Assembly: GCA_963971535.1 (NCBI GenBank)
Contig: OZ020592.1
Location: forward strand, 55,063,150 to 55,127,149
DNA: 64,000 nt
DNA from: Notolepis coatsorum
Lineage: Eukaryota; Chordata; Actinopteri; Aulopiformes; Paralepididae
Direction: 5' to 3'
Positions 35,855 to 47,054 of the stretch are shown one piece after another. Each line of letters begins with the position of its first letter. Position 1 is the stretch's first letter. The notes under the pieces were generated by a model that had not been told where the DNA came from, searched no databases, and worked only from the letters and a program-made list of their open reading frames with translations. The translations under genes were made by a program, and so were the position numbers.

Positions 35855-36337
35855 GACCAAAAGCCTTGTACCTGTACAGTTAGTAGCCAGGTTAGGGTCT
35901 CTGGAGGTCGGTATTGCACCTTTGAGGTTGCAACGGAGTCCGTTTTAAGGCTTTGTAAGCCCAATATTTACTCTATTAGGAGATATAAACATATGTATAC
36001 TTCAACTTGTTAATCTTTTTTATTGTGGTTGTACAATATTCCCTGATGGCCTGCTCTGGCCGCTGAGTAATACAGAATCCTGAATGAATATCAAAATGAA
36101 AAAAGGGAGAAACCAAAAAGGGGAAAAAAGACGAGCGAAGAAAAGAGAAGTGATGACATTGTCCATAGAGGGAGAGAGAGGGAGGGGGGGGGGGCTTTCA
36201 TGGGGTGGGAACTGGGAATCCTGTTTGTTGCAGTTTGTAGGACTTGTGTCGCTCTCTCCTGTCCCCTTCTTAAAAGGTTATACACGCTGGTCACACATAT
36301 ACTTCCTCCCAACGCACTGCTGTGGCCGCCGTTTGTT
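33250..36337 (-). other. psmd11: Candidate 3'-UTR exon of psmd11
   Basis: The psmd11 stop codon is followed at once by a donor (GTAAGA at 37588). On the minus strand a strong acceptor lies at 36338: a T/C run ending CCCTTCTTAG, with AACAAACGGCGG as exon start. About 3.1 kb downstream, AATAAA (plus-strand TTTATT at 33268-33273) could end the transcript; another candidate is near 35110. The stretch has no large transposon, but carries a GA/CT microsatellite and an old hairpin near 35285-35420. Inferred from splice signals only. Confidence 0.4.
35780..35851. repeat. (GA)n microsatellite
   Basis: A 36-unit run; it would appear as (CU)n in the psmd11 3' UTR if that model is right. Confidence 0.95.
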
Positions 36338-36657
36338 CTAAGAAGGGAAAAAAATAAAGCATGTATTAAGCAGAGCAGGTAGAGAAGAGGGCTGGTGCTT
36401 CTCCAGAGTGAGACAAGGCAAACAGGCATCTTTAGGCCAAGCGTCACATCAGATCGTCATGATCAGATCTCAGATTTAGCATTGAAATAACTACCAGTGT
36501 CATTGGAGCCATAATCATAAAAAAAGGGGGGATCCTGGGCACCATTGTATATTTCATTCAGTCCTGCGTTTCGCAGAGTAATGTTACAGCAAACACAATT
36601 TTTACACGCATCTGTGAAATAAACTAAATTTGGAGGATCAATCTATCACGCTTTGTC

Positions 36658-36690
36658 TAGGGATGCACCGATCCGATATTGATATCGGCC
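36658..36690. repeat. Fragment of a short hAT-like element end
   Basis: TAGGGATGCACCGATCCGAT resembles a common fish MITE end. No matching right end was found. Confidence 0.35.
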
Positions 36691-36749
36691 TCACAGCCGC
36701 CATTCTAGCCGGAAGAGCGAGCGAGTGCCATTGTCCACTTGTTTTTTCT

Positions 36750-37384
36750 TTGTGTTTTCTTGTAATTTTAATTATGTATATTTTCTGGGCCCCCTTCAGC
36801 TGTGGGTCTGGTGGTCATGGGCTCGGACTGGGGGGGGCCGTGGTTCGGGGTCTCTGTGGGTCGAGGCATTAAAGAGGCGTGATGCTTTGGCTTGCGGGGG
36901 CGCCGGACTCCGGGTCCTCCAGGGTTGGGGTTCACGGCTGCCAGGCCTGGAGATGGAGGGGGCTCAGGAAGCCCATTTTATAGTAAATGTTTTATTTTCC
37001 TTATACTTTGTGACAACTTATTTTAACTGGTTATGCATGTGTTCTGGGCCCCTTTGATTGTGTCGGAGGGTCACAGGCTCGGGGTGGGGGGGGGGGGCCC
37101 TTGGTTCCGGCCCTCGGCGGGGCGGGGTGTTAAAGAGGCATGATGCTCTGACTCGCTAGGGTGCCGGAATCGGGGCTCTCGAGGGTTGGGAATCATGGCT
37201 GCGATGGTTGGTGAGGGAGGGGGCTTGGGGTGTTAAATGTATAATCTGTCTAGTTTATGGTCTAATCATTGTTGTTAGTTGATGTTTTTAGATGTCTTTA
37301 TGTATTATTGTTATTATTGTGTTGTGAGTTGTCGTTTCATGTTTGAAAATTGAAAATAAAAAAGGTTTGATCACAAAAAAAAAG
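36750..37384 (+). repeat. 5'-truncated LINE 3' UTR with A-rich tail
   Basis: Two diverged copies of a ~270-bp GC-rich block (CTGGGCCCC... GGCTCGG... TTAAAGAGGC.TGATGCT) are followed by GAAAATAAAAAAGG and an A run ending near 37384. The poly-A tail and absence of inverted ends fit an L1/Tx1-type 3' end. It lies in the putative 3'-UTR intron of psmd11. Confidence 0.6.
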
Positions 37385-37588
37385 AAATGGGCCCCCAGAG
37401 GCAAAATCTGCCCTCTCTTTCTGAATTCCCTTTTGATCTAAATCTATTTCAAATAGATTTGGTAGTGCCTTGGATTCTCCCTTTAAAAAACATATTTGAC
37501 AGTAGATTTGGATAATATACACAACTTTAAAACAGGTGTGATGGTAGAACAAGAATACAGCTGAATGTGCTTGGTATAATTCTCTTAC

Positions 37589-37756
<168 letters not shown>

Positions 37757-37984
37757 TTATATCAGATATCAAATTACTTCGATCCATACGGCAGGTTCTG
37801 CATATAGACAAAAACAATAACAGTTAACTGTTATTTGTGCTTCAAATAGATCCGCTATCAACTCTATCTTTAATTTTTCAAAATGTACAGTTGCTATTGC
37901 ATGCACTCATCTGTGTTTCACTACACACATGAGTGCATGCTTACCAACTGTCCGTCTGCAACACTACTATCACCGACATCTAAG

Positions 37985-38299
37985 AAGGGAGATCCCCCCT
38001 TGAACGGCCCTTCTAAGGTTTCTCTCCTCCACATTGCCTGTGGAGCTTTTTTCCCTATTGTTAGGTTTTAGTGAGTTTTTCCTTACCTTCGCGTGGGGTA
38101 TGTCTGGGAGTGCTTGCATTCTTTCATTTATTTGCATTCATCTAAAAAATGTTTGGACCCTATGGTGTTCTTGTTCTGTTCTTGACTTATTGTTATGTTG
38201 TCTTCTTGACTTGTTTAAAGAAGACCTGTACGGCCCATGGGGACATTAACGTGTGTTGACGGGCCCTATAAATAAATTTGATTTGATTTGATTTGATTT
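37985..38299 (+). repeat. LINE 3' end with (TTTGA)n tail
   Basis: It contains the fish-LINE-like AAGGTTTCTCTCCTCC and GAGTTTTTCCTTACCTTCG, and ends TATAAATAAATTTGA repeated as a pentamer at 38277-38299. It lies between the last two coding exons of psmd11. Confidence 0.65.
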
Positions 38300-38567
38300 A
38301 ACTAAGTCGACAAATAGTCATAGGATTTGTTGATAATCTTTTTTTTTTTAAATAAATACAATAATTATAATACAATAATTAATAATGTGCAACAGTTTAC
38401 TTTACCACATGTAATAATGCAGAAGGATCCCTGTGAATCTAGTGCTTAGCAAATATTATAATTTTTCAGGCAATAACTCTGCATGGAAAAAAAAACTACA
38501 TAAAAATCAAGTCTTGACCTGACCCGACTAATGGACTAAAAAAAGGGGACATCCTGGTTAAACTCAC

Positions 38568-38619
38568 CATGAAACTTCTCATCCAGGATCATCTGTGACA
38601 ATTTCCTCTCAACATCACC
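38568..38619 (-). CDS. psmd11: psmd11 internal exon (GDVERKLSQMILDEKFH)
   Basis: 52 bp encoding GDVERKLSQMILDEKFH plus the first base of a Gly codon completed by the next exon. Acceptor TTTCCCAG, donor GTGAGT. It forms part of the PCI winged-helix region; human has ADVERKLSQMILDKKFH as I recall. Confidence 0.95.
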
Positions 38620-38728
38620 CTGGGAAACAAACCAAACAGATCTCTTGAGTGAAAATACCATTGCTGCCCGAGTGGAACACTTACTTCTACAATTAAACCT
38701 GAACGACATGAAGAAGAAACGCCCATAC

Positions 38729-38764
38729 CTTTGACAATTTGATGAGACCCGATATGTGTTCTAT
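38729..38764 (-). CDS. psmd11: psmd11 36-bp microexon (IEHISGLIKLSK)
   Basis: Twelve codons, phase 0 at both ends, acceptor CTTAG and donor GTATGG. The intron to the next exon is only 109 bp. The residues match the PCI domain segment IEHISSLIKLSK recalled from human. Confidence 0.95.
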
Positions 38765-39321
38765 CTAAGAGGGGGGGGGAAACAGAACAAGATTAGAAAA
38801 CTCTGGCATGCTTACTAGTCGCGTGAATATTTTCCCTAACGGGGTTGCACTTCCGCATTCGGTTTGCGCGATCTGATTGGCCACTGACGTTTCTGGTCAT
38901 GAGACATGTGCGCCAATCGTGTGACGCCCGTTTCTATCACCGGTTAAGCTTAGGCACTCTTTCGAAGTTGGTTAAGGTTAAGAGTTTGTCGTAGAGCAGG
39001 GCGATAGAACACCAGCCCTGATTCCAAACTCTAATCTTAAGCTTAACCAGTGATAAACTAGGCGTTAGGTAGTTTGCAGGCTGTTCGAGGCGGAAATAGG
39101 CGCAGAAACCGGCAATATAATTACAAAAAAATATAATTAATAAATGATATAATATATTTTTGGGGGGTTGGTCATTCGGGGGCCTTTCAGGAGGGGAGGG
39201 GGTCCCGTTGGCGGGGCGGGCCCCCCCTTCAAGGCAATGGTAGGGGAAACACGTCAGAAATATTGTGTCTGTTACTATGCTTGAGTAAATTGTAATGAAC
39301 CATAGGAGAATATATATATAA

Positions 39322-39484
39322 TTTACATTTAGTCATTTAGCTGACGCTTTTATCCAAAGCGACTTACAAGTTCTGTACGAAAAGTTATCAGGAAGGGCAC
39401 AACTCTATCAGCCGAGTAACGTTAATGTTCATCAAAGTGTTGAGTGCTACACTGCTACAGTGTAGGTTAGTATATTAGGTTAGT
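39322..39484 (+). repeat. Fish interspersed repeat with TTTATCCAAAGCGACTTACA core
   Basis: The block TTAGTCATTTAGCTGACGC followed by TTTATCCAAAGCGACTTACA is a very common fish repeat core. It recurs inverted at about 56855-57030 and direct at 59586-59740, inside the two hAT copies there. I do not assign a named family. Confidence 0.7.
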
Positions 39485-39517
39485 AAGGTTAGATTGTTTT
39501 TCCTTTTTTTTTCATTT

Positions 39518-39519
<2 letters not shown>

Positions 39520-39558
<39 letters not shown>
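39520..39558. repeat. (TA)n microsatellite
   Basis: About 19 units. Confidence 0.95.
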
Positions 39559-39559
<1 letters not shown>

Positions 39560-39857
39560 CCCTGTGAGGGTTTAGAGGAAAGAAGTTAAGAGAACAAAAG
39601 TAATTTTGGTTCAGTGTGAAGTGAACCTTGTTTCAATTATTTGCTGAATGAAATAGAAAAATGTCCACCCCTTCATTTCATTGTAAGTTGCTCACCCGGC
39701 GCATACGCCGATATACAAAACCCAGAGGCAAGTTCAGTAAACAGTCACAGTCCTCTGGCTTATAGAACACGTGTAGCATGAGTCTCTCAGCTGATAAGAT
39801 AGATGCCGTCTGCTCCTACTAGTCATCTTCACCAGCTGATTGATAGATGCTGTCTGC

Positions 39858-39957
39858 TAGGGGTGTAACGGTACACATATCCATACTGAACCGTTTCAGT
39901 ACGGGACCTTTGGGTCAGTACGGCCATGTACCGAGCGATTGCAACGGTACGGTAACC
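39858..39957. repeat. Partial MITE (TAGGGGTGTAACGGTACA end)
   Basis: It has the start of a common fish hAT-type short element, with an internal CCGTTTCAGTACGG hairpin; only one end is visible. Confidence 0.45.
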
Positions 39958-40066
39958 ACTAACGAACGCACGCCACTGACGTTTTTCTCAGCGCCAATCG
40001 CGTTACTCCTAACAATCACGGCAGCAGGCTGTTACCCTACCCCTAACCAACTAACCCTAACCTTAA

Positions 40067-40993
40067 CACATTGGTCGCCAAAATCGCTTTTCAGCGTTAT
40101 TGCCCGCCATGCGTTGACCGCCAACATAGCTGTACAGCGTTTTTTCGATCAATATTTCATTTTTTCATAATTCATCCACCCAACCCCCGATGCCCTAGCG
40201 GGACCCTAGTTGGGACTGCAACGGCTCAATACCGCCGCCTGGTGGATGGTCGGGCGAGTTACACCGGAAGTGTCATCGGTGCATCGAGGAAATTCCTCCG
40301 GCAGTCACATCTCGCTACGGGACTCCTGACAGACACTATAGTACATATGGATCGCTTTCTAAACGTAATAGATATGATTTCGGCGTTTATTGCGGCATAC
40401 AAACCGGAAATGGACCTAGGCGATCGGCGTCGAATAATTGGGATCTTTCACCGCCAGTCTCATCGGCCCACGGTAAGAGAACAGTAACGTTATTTTCAGC
40501 CCGATTGTTTATTAATTTCACTGCAAACCATCCGATCAATATATCACCCGTCCCATACTACATAAAGCCGTTACTGATGATCAAGGAATTATAAACGACC
40601 CCCCCTCCCCCCCTTTCCTCCACGCATGATGAAGCATAATGTATACCGATCATATACATTTGAATTTTTTTATATAGTGTATGGGAAAGAAATGCCAATC
40701 GATAATCTATCATATGCGTTTGGGCCTATAACTAGCGTTTTTGGAATTACAGCAGAAAAGATTAAAAACACTTATATTCTCGAAGGTATTAACACAACAA
40801 TGTATGAATAAAAAAGTATAACGTTCCCACATCCTGAACGATAGATAATCGATGTTGAATGGGCCATAGTAATGTCAATATAGCAATACAATTTTAAAAG
40901 TTATAGCCCTGCAAAGAAGGTAAACATCTCCATAGGCTTTTAACGGTGGCAGAGAGGGGTATAAGATGGGCACAACCCCCGGCGGTCAATGTG
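40067..40993. mobile_element. TTAA-flanked element of the ~0.93-kb family
   Basis: Flanked by TTAA at 40063-40066 and 40994-40997. Inverted ends: CACATTGGTCGCC and GGCGGTCAATGTG. Length 927 bp. It shares internal blocks (GGTGGATGG near 40240, GCATACAAACCGGAAATGGA, TTATAGCCCTGCAAAGAAGG) with the elements at 44167, 46986 and 53791. No transposase ORF. TTAA duplication and short inverted ends fit a piggyBac-like non-autonomous family. Confidence 0.8.
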
Positions 40994-41863
40994 TTAACCA
41001 ACTAACCCTAACCTTAACCCCATCTGTTGAGATATATGTTCTCATATGTTGAAAATGGGATCATATGTTATGGTTGTTATGTTTTGTAGTGAGTAGCCTA
41101 GACGTTCATAGGCATGTGTTGTATTGGAAATGTGGTGCAACTCTATTTTAAGTATTGCGTTTTGTTCTTGTACTTGCAGTACGTAAAGACATGACGGTAT
41201 GACGCAGTGGCGGGAAGCCGAGCACGTATATCTAGCCGCCAGCTGTCATCGGTCAGCTGTCAGTGCGCACAGGGGTGAAAGGGGTGTGTCACAGCTGGGA
41301 ATGTTTGGGGTGTTTGTAATGGAGGAGAAGTTTGGTTCACTTATTGTAAATAAACTATTCACATAAAAGAAACAAAACGGATCAGGCGTTCTTTGTGTGG
41401 ATAAATACATATGATAAGATATGAGTCATGATGACAAAGAAACAGAACCCTCTACATTGAACGACACTGATGACGAAGCAACCCTCTACATTGAACATGG
41501 AGAGCGAAGGAACACGGAACTCTACACTATCCTTAACCAACTTCGAAAGAGAGCGACTTCGAAAGAGTCGCCAAGCTTAACCAGTTTGTTAGGAGTAACG
41601 CGATTGGCGCTGAGAAAAACGTCAGTGGCCAATCAGATCGCGCAAACCGAACGAGGAAGCGCAACTCCGTTAGGGAAAATATACATGCAAACTGGCAGGA
41701 AGATCTAGGTGGGAGAAGTGAATGAATAAGGCTCACCGCACCCTCAACGGCCATGGAAGTGTCCTTGAGTAAGATAGTTAATCCACAATTGATCCACTGA
41801 AGCTGCTCAGTAGCAAACCGTAGAAGAATGGTGTGAGTGGAATTGTATGCGAAGCAGGGTGTA

Positions 41864-42775
41864 TGAGCTCGGAGCAGGGTGTATGAGCAGGGTGTATGAG
41901 CTCGGAGCAGGGTGTATGAGCTCGGAGCAGGGTGTATGAGGGTGTATGAGCTCGGAGCAGGGTGTATGAGCTCGGAGCAGGGTGTATGAGCTCGGAGCAG
42001 GGTGTATGAGCTCGGAGCAGGGTGTATGAGCTCGGAGCAGGGTGTATGAGCTTGGCGCAGGGTGTATGAGCTCGGCGCAGGGTGTATGAGGGTGTATGAG
42101 CTCGGAGCAGGGTGTATGAGCTCGGAGCAGGGTGTATGAGCTCGGAGCAGGGTGTATGAGCTTGGCGCAGGGTGTATGAGCTCGGAGCAGGATGTATGAG
42201 GGTGTATGAGCTCGGAGCAGGGTGTATGAGGGTGTATGAGCTCGGAGCAGGGTGTATGAGCTCGGAGCAGGATGTATGAGCAGGGTGTATGAACTCGGAG
42301 CAGGGTGTATGAGCTCGGCGCAGGGTGTATGAGCTCGGAGCAGGATGTATGAGGGTGTATGAGCTCGGAGCAGGATGTATGAGCAGGGTGTATGAGCTCG
42401 GAGCAGGATGTATGAGGGTGTATGAGCTCGGAGCAGGGTGTATGAGGGTGTATGAGCTCGGAGCAGGGTGTATGAGCTCGGAGCAGGATGTATGAGCAGG
42501 GTGTATGAACTCGGAGCAGGGTGTATGAGCTCGGCGCAGGGTGTATGAGCTCGGAGCAGGATGTATGAGGGTGTATGAGCTCGGAGCAGGGTGTATGAGC
42601 TCGGAGCAGGATGTATGAGGGTGTATGAGCTCGGAGCAGGGTGTATGAGCTCGGAGCAGGATGTATGAGCAGGGTGTATGAACTCGGAGCAGGGTGTATG
42701 AGCTCAGAGCAGGGTGTATGAGCTCAGAGCAGGGTGTATGAGCTCGGAGCAGGATGTAAAAGTTGGAAGCGGGTT
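41864..42775. repeat. 20-bp minisatellite (GGTGTATGAGCTCGGAGCAG)
   Basis: About 45 units of a 20-bp repeat with interspersed 10-bp half units (GGTGTATGAG) and point variants. It ends about 35 bp from the psmd11 exon at 42810, on the donor side of the following intron. Confidence 0.96.
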
Positions 42776-42809
42776 GTATGAGCTTGAAGAAATTAAGAAG
42801 AGTCTTTAC

Positions 42810-42935
42810 CTGTACTATGGAGAAAGGCTCGATGACCCGGATGAGGTTCTGTTCCAGGAGGTTGTCGTACAGCTTGGCCAGGTGAGTCTTGATGATGGGG
42901 TCGTCTCTCAGCTCTGCTCTGTATTCCGTTAGGGC
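42810..42935 (-). CDS. psmd11: psmd11 126-bp exon (PCI domain core)
   Basis: Forty-two codons, phase 0 at both ends: [42 protein letters not shown]. Acceptor CTCCAG, donor GTAAAG. Compared with recalled human PSMD11 there are few changes (E for D, K for S, I for R). This is the helical part of the PCI module that packs against other lid subunits. Confidence 0.96.
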
Positions 42936-44031
42936 CTGGAGTCAGAGTCAAGACATCTTATTTTTTTAACAGCTTCACAAACTCAAGCGGGAAATAGAGT
43001 CAGTAGCAGAAGAAAGTCAGCAGCACGGTTGAGCTCAATTCAATCAATACAATTTTGAAGTGCTTTGAAATCTTCTCTATCCGTCTCCTTATTTACAAAA
43101 AATTATCTGACTGTAAAAATTATTGTTAGATAGTCTGGCTGTATCATTTCCCACACTGTGAAAAAAACCATACAGAGAGGAGTGGCTAAGTACCTTCTGT
43201 CTCAAGTTTCGACGGGCAGAAATGACTGGCACCAAATCCATTCCGAAGAAGACAACAGACATGGACCCAGTACTTTTGTTAGCGGTGTGAAAATATGCAG
43301 AGACATTAAATATCCTTGGAACAGTTTGTTAAATTGTATCTGAATCGGGAGATTATCTTCTCTCCATCACATAAAGGCTGGCAGAGCGCATAGAATAAGG
43401 CATAGATTATTGAACTTCGTTTTCTTTAACGAACGCATCCATTTATATAGTTCCTATAGTTTCTCCATCTACTCCAGTGCGCTCTGCAGATTCTGCCGTC
43501 AAACAGACTCGCGCGGATAGGAGAGAGCTATATGATGGCCTTTTGTGTGGGGCATAAATTGCAGGGAGATATTGGTCCAAATATGAAGGCAACATCTTAA
43601 TGTATTTATTCTCTCCCCCTCTCCCTCTGTGTGAGAGTATTTATTTTTTAAAGATTTGAGTTGAAACTTAAAGTTCAGTCTAGTGTTTTTGATTTAACGT
43701 TCCACTGTGATCACTTTGACAGAATAATCACCTCTTTTGTCATTGTCAGCTCTTTGTTTTTACAGTGAAAGTACAATTTTCAGATTTTTTGTGTGATACA
43801 AAATCTTCTGTTCCTCCTTCCTTTAATGGAAAACCTGTGTGGGGATTTAACTCAAAGTTAAACTGTAATAATCAAGAACCTCATCCTTTACTGTCATCTT
43901 TCTCTCCCATTATAGACAGAGGCCTCGACAATGGTAACGTCAAACCACCCCACTATATGCCAGCTGGACCTGGAACCGATACCCTCCCCACTCCTCCAGA
44001 CCATAGCACCCGACATATTCCCATTCCTAAC
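42936..44031. other. psmd11 intron, unassigned part
   Basis: AT-rich intron. A 90-codon plus-strand reading frame at 43765-44034 has no recognisable domain and no homologue that I can name; it may be old retroelement DNA or chance. Confidence 0.4.
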
Positions 44032-44162
44032 TAGGGCTGCACGATTCTTGCTAAAATGTGAATCACGATTTTTCTCTAAGAATTGAGATCATGATTCTCT
44101 CACGATTCTTATTTTTTCAATAAAAACATTAATTGCACTCTTAATTTCTTAAGCATGCATTG
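44032..44162. repeat. Partial hAT-type MITE end (TAGGGCTGCACGATTC)
   Basis: It has a well-known type of fish MITE end with internal AATCACGATTTTTCTC and its near-complement. It is cut by the TTAA element that follows; the right end was not found. Confidence 0.45.
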
Positions 44163-44166
44163 TTAA

Positions 44167-45117
44167 CCCTCTCTGCCACGCTTATATCATCAATGTTTGA
44201 TCACTGCCAGCTCTATTTGTCTATGGAGATGTTCACCTACTTTGCAGGGCTATAACTTTTTAAATTGTATTGCTAAATTGACATTACTATGGCCCATTCA
44301 ACATCGATTAGCTATTGTTCAGGGTGTAGGAACGTTTTACTTTTTCATTCACACATTCATACAATAATACTGTCTAGAGTATAAATATGTTTTCATCGTT
44401 TTCTGCAGTAATTCCTAGAACGTGAGATAGCCATTTATGCATATATTACATCAGCAAATGCAGTTTGCTAGCGATTGACGTCAGATTAAAAATTTCAATT
44501 GTACAAGGTCCTAAACGTCATGACTCATCATCTGATGTTGACCGGAGGGGGGGGGGGGGGGGGGTCGTTTATAATGCAATGACCAACGTTAAATGATTCA
44601 AGTAGTATGGGTGATATATAGATCAGAACAGTTTGTATGGATAATAATAATCAAAAACGCTGAAACTCACCCCAGTATCCTCTTACCGTTGGGTGATGAG
44701 CGTGGAGCAAAAAGATCGCTATTATGGGATGTTGATCTATGCGATCCATTTCCAGGTTGTATAATACTATATACGTCCAAATAACATTGTTTATTGAGTT
44801 ATGGCAACCGATCGATTATCCAGTGTGTCAAGATGGAGTCCCGGGAGCGATCGCGAGTGGCGGACGGAATAGGGGGGACACCAAGCACTTCCGGCCCCAC
44901 TTACCCACTTCCGGTTTGGCGATCGGCCACCAGGTGGCGATATTGAACCGTTGGAGAGTTGAGTGGAGATCTCAAGCACCCGTCAAGGATCCGTCGGTGA
45001 AATATGATTACCATGACAGATTTTTGAAATATTGATCTCAAAGACGCTGTAAAACGTCAGTGGCAAATTACGCATGGCGAGGAATGACGTCTTAACACGT
45101 CATTGGCGATTAAAGGG
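44167..45117. mobile_element. TTAA-flanked element of the ~0.93-kb family
   Basis: TTAA at 44163-44166 and 45118-45121; ends CCCTCTCTGCCA and TGGCGATTAAAGGG; 951 bp. It is in the opposite orientation to the copy at 40067 (CTTTGCAGGGCTATAACTTT near the left end; GCCACCAGGTGGCGATATTG near the right). Confidence 0.8.
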
Positions 45118-45239
45118 TTAACAGAAACAGATCCAAGCTTTTAAAAGTCTCTGGCTCAAAACGAGCTCATCAAAAATCATCATGGTTAATAAGACGGATT
45201 CAAAAGTATCCCCCGATTTGTACAAGTGATGGCTTATTT

Positions 45240-45535
45240 TGAAGGCTGATGAATGCCTCAGGTCTCCCCCCCCCCCCTCTGTCCCCAAGTGACACTGGCA
45301 AAATGACATTGACTGCACTAGTCCGTACTGAATCTCTGCACACTTCACTTTATATATATATATATGTATTTTATTTATTGATTAATCCCCCACTGCACTG
45401 TTTTCGTTTCTTGTCTGTGTTGGTGTTTGTTTACTGTGAAAAAAGAAAGAATGCATACACTGTATTGCTGCAACAATTACCAATGTGTTTTACACAAATG
45501 GCTCAATAAAGGAATCTGAATCTGAAGGTATGAAC
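45240..45535 (+). repeat. LINE-like 3' end with (GAATCT)n tail
   Basis: It ends CAATAAAGGAATCTGAATCTGA, a polyA-like signal followed by a hexamer repeat, typical of a non-LTR element 3' end in fish. 5' truncated. Confidence 0.55.
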
Positions 45536-45734
45536 CTGTAAAAAAAGAAAAAAAAATGTAAACTAATTTGAAGATTGCTCAACAAGACCCTAACGTTTAT
45601 GCCTGGTCACATATGTATTCCACATCTAGCAGGAGTGGGAGAAAGGTCAAAAGAGAAGCCAATAAAGCCAGTGAGGGCTAAGCGGACGCTGCCATCTCAG
45701 CATGGAAGCGTGTTACATTGATTGCGTCTCTTAC

Positions 45735-45797
45735 ATTTTCAAAGTCTGCCAATGATCTGTTCTTGCTGGCTTGGGCGACACATTTCAGTGAATCAGT
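45735..45797 (-). CDS. psmd11: psmd11 63-bp exon ([21 protein letters not shown])
   Basis: Twenty-one codons, phase 0 at both ends; acceptor CCTCTAG, donor GTAAGA. It matches [21 protein letters not shown] of recalled human PSMD11. It codes for part of the helical repeat just before the PCI domain. Confidence 0.96.
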
Positions 45798-46002
45798 CTA
45801 GAGGGAGAAGAGAGAAACCAGGAGGTGAAGTGACACATTAAGTACAAAACTGAGAAATAAAGGAGAACTTAGGCTCTTCATCGTCATCATTAGAATTTCA
45901 GAAAAGTACATTTCTTCTGGGGAAGATGCAGAGCAAGACAGATTTGAAAACGACTTCAAGAATTTGAATAACTTGAGCTTCAACCTCACACACACCTGTT
46001 AA

Positions 46003-46920
46003 CACTTTCAGAGCCCTTGCTTAACCTTGATTTACCGGTTGAATGCCCACCATCCACTTCAATGTTAGCGTTAAAAACGCCTAATCTGTTTTAAATTATG
46101 TGTCTAATCTGCCCGTCGCTTATCAATGACTAGTTTTCCAGTCAACATTGTCGAAGCGTATTGTTTTTTTATCAGTTCATTTTCGTTTTATAGCATTTTG
46201 AAAAGCCCTCGTTTAAGGAAAATATAAAGATTCCATGATAAAAGATGTTTACTGGAATATTCTAGAATACACAAAAACTGTAATTTTTCGGCCTATTTAT
46301 GAATAGTTTTCAAATAAACGCTAGATTATCGATAGTATATGTGTACGTATGCACGCTAGAGACGCAATCTGAAAAATCGATTCTCTTAGTTCCTCATCAG
46401 CGATCACGCACACAGACACATCACACATAGGGCAAACGCTGAGATCTCAGCGAATACAACTCTGATTATCCCAAATTATGGTAAAATAGATTCCTTACCT
46501 CAGATCAGATGTTCTCCAAAAAGATCATTCCAATTCCTGATCGCCATTCCAAATATCGATCACGCTTATTGATTGAGTATTGGCTACTGTGAATATATAT
46601 TCCAGGCTGATTCCCGTCCCACGATGACTTCCATGTTGAGCAGACAGCTTGCCAGCTCAAGGAGCCAGCTGGCTCCGCCTCTACATATCGACTGATCCCA
46701 GGTCAGTCTAAGCGACTGACCTGCAGTTACACAGGGATAGACGATAGGGGGCGCTTTTTTCCATTCTGAGCTGCTGGAGGAGCTGCTGTACCAACGGGAG
46801 ACTCGGTTGATGAAATATGAAATCAGATCGCTAATAAACAAATAAAATGATATTTGTCGTCGTGGGCACTCAGTGGGGGGCCTAATAAAACGAGTAATGT
46901 CGTCCGTGGCACTGAAAGTG
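46003..46920. mobile_element. TTAA-flanked element of the ~0.93-kb family
   Basis: TTAA at 45999-46002 and 46921-46924; ends CACTTTCAGAGCC and GGCACTGAAAGTG; 918 bp. Internal blocks are similar to the element at 51881-53133 (CATTGAAGTGG, GATAAGCGACGGGCAGATTA in opposite orientations). Confidence 0.8.
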
Positions 46921-47054
46921 TTAATAGCCTCACTGGGAACATACAAAGACACCGTCACGTGAGATCAACAGGCGGCATGCGTTAACACTTTGGGTGCCGT
47001 TCACGTAGATCTATGTTTCTGTGGCCCGACCGTTGAGTGCCGGAAACGTAGATC

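Larger units (their letters stand above)
38827..41683. mobile_element. Long-armed foldback element, internally interrupted
   Basis: The left end (ATATTTTCCCTAACGG, GGTTTGCGCGATCTGATTGG, CCACTGACGTTT) is matched inverted at the right end (41590-41683). Both ends carry AAGCTTAGGCACTCTT/TTCGAAG blocks shared with the MITE at 26457-26820. Inside lie a TA microsatellite, a tRNA-free SINE-like motif, a partial MITE and a TTAA element, all later arrivals or cargo. Flanking duplication not resolved. Confidence 0.65.

Noticed and set aside
41864..42775. Regular repeat array resembling a CRISPR
   Set aside because: Units are contiguous 20/10-bp repeats without unique spacers, in an intron of a eukaryotic gene. 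It is a minisatellite.
43765..44034. 89-codon frame with CDTKSSVPPSFNGKPVWGF
   Set aside because: Not recognised; no splice or conservation evidence. Left as unassigned intron DNA.
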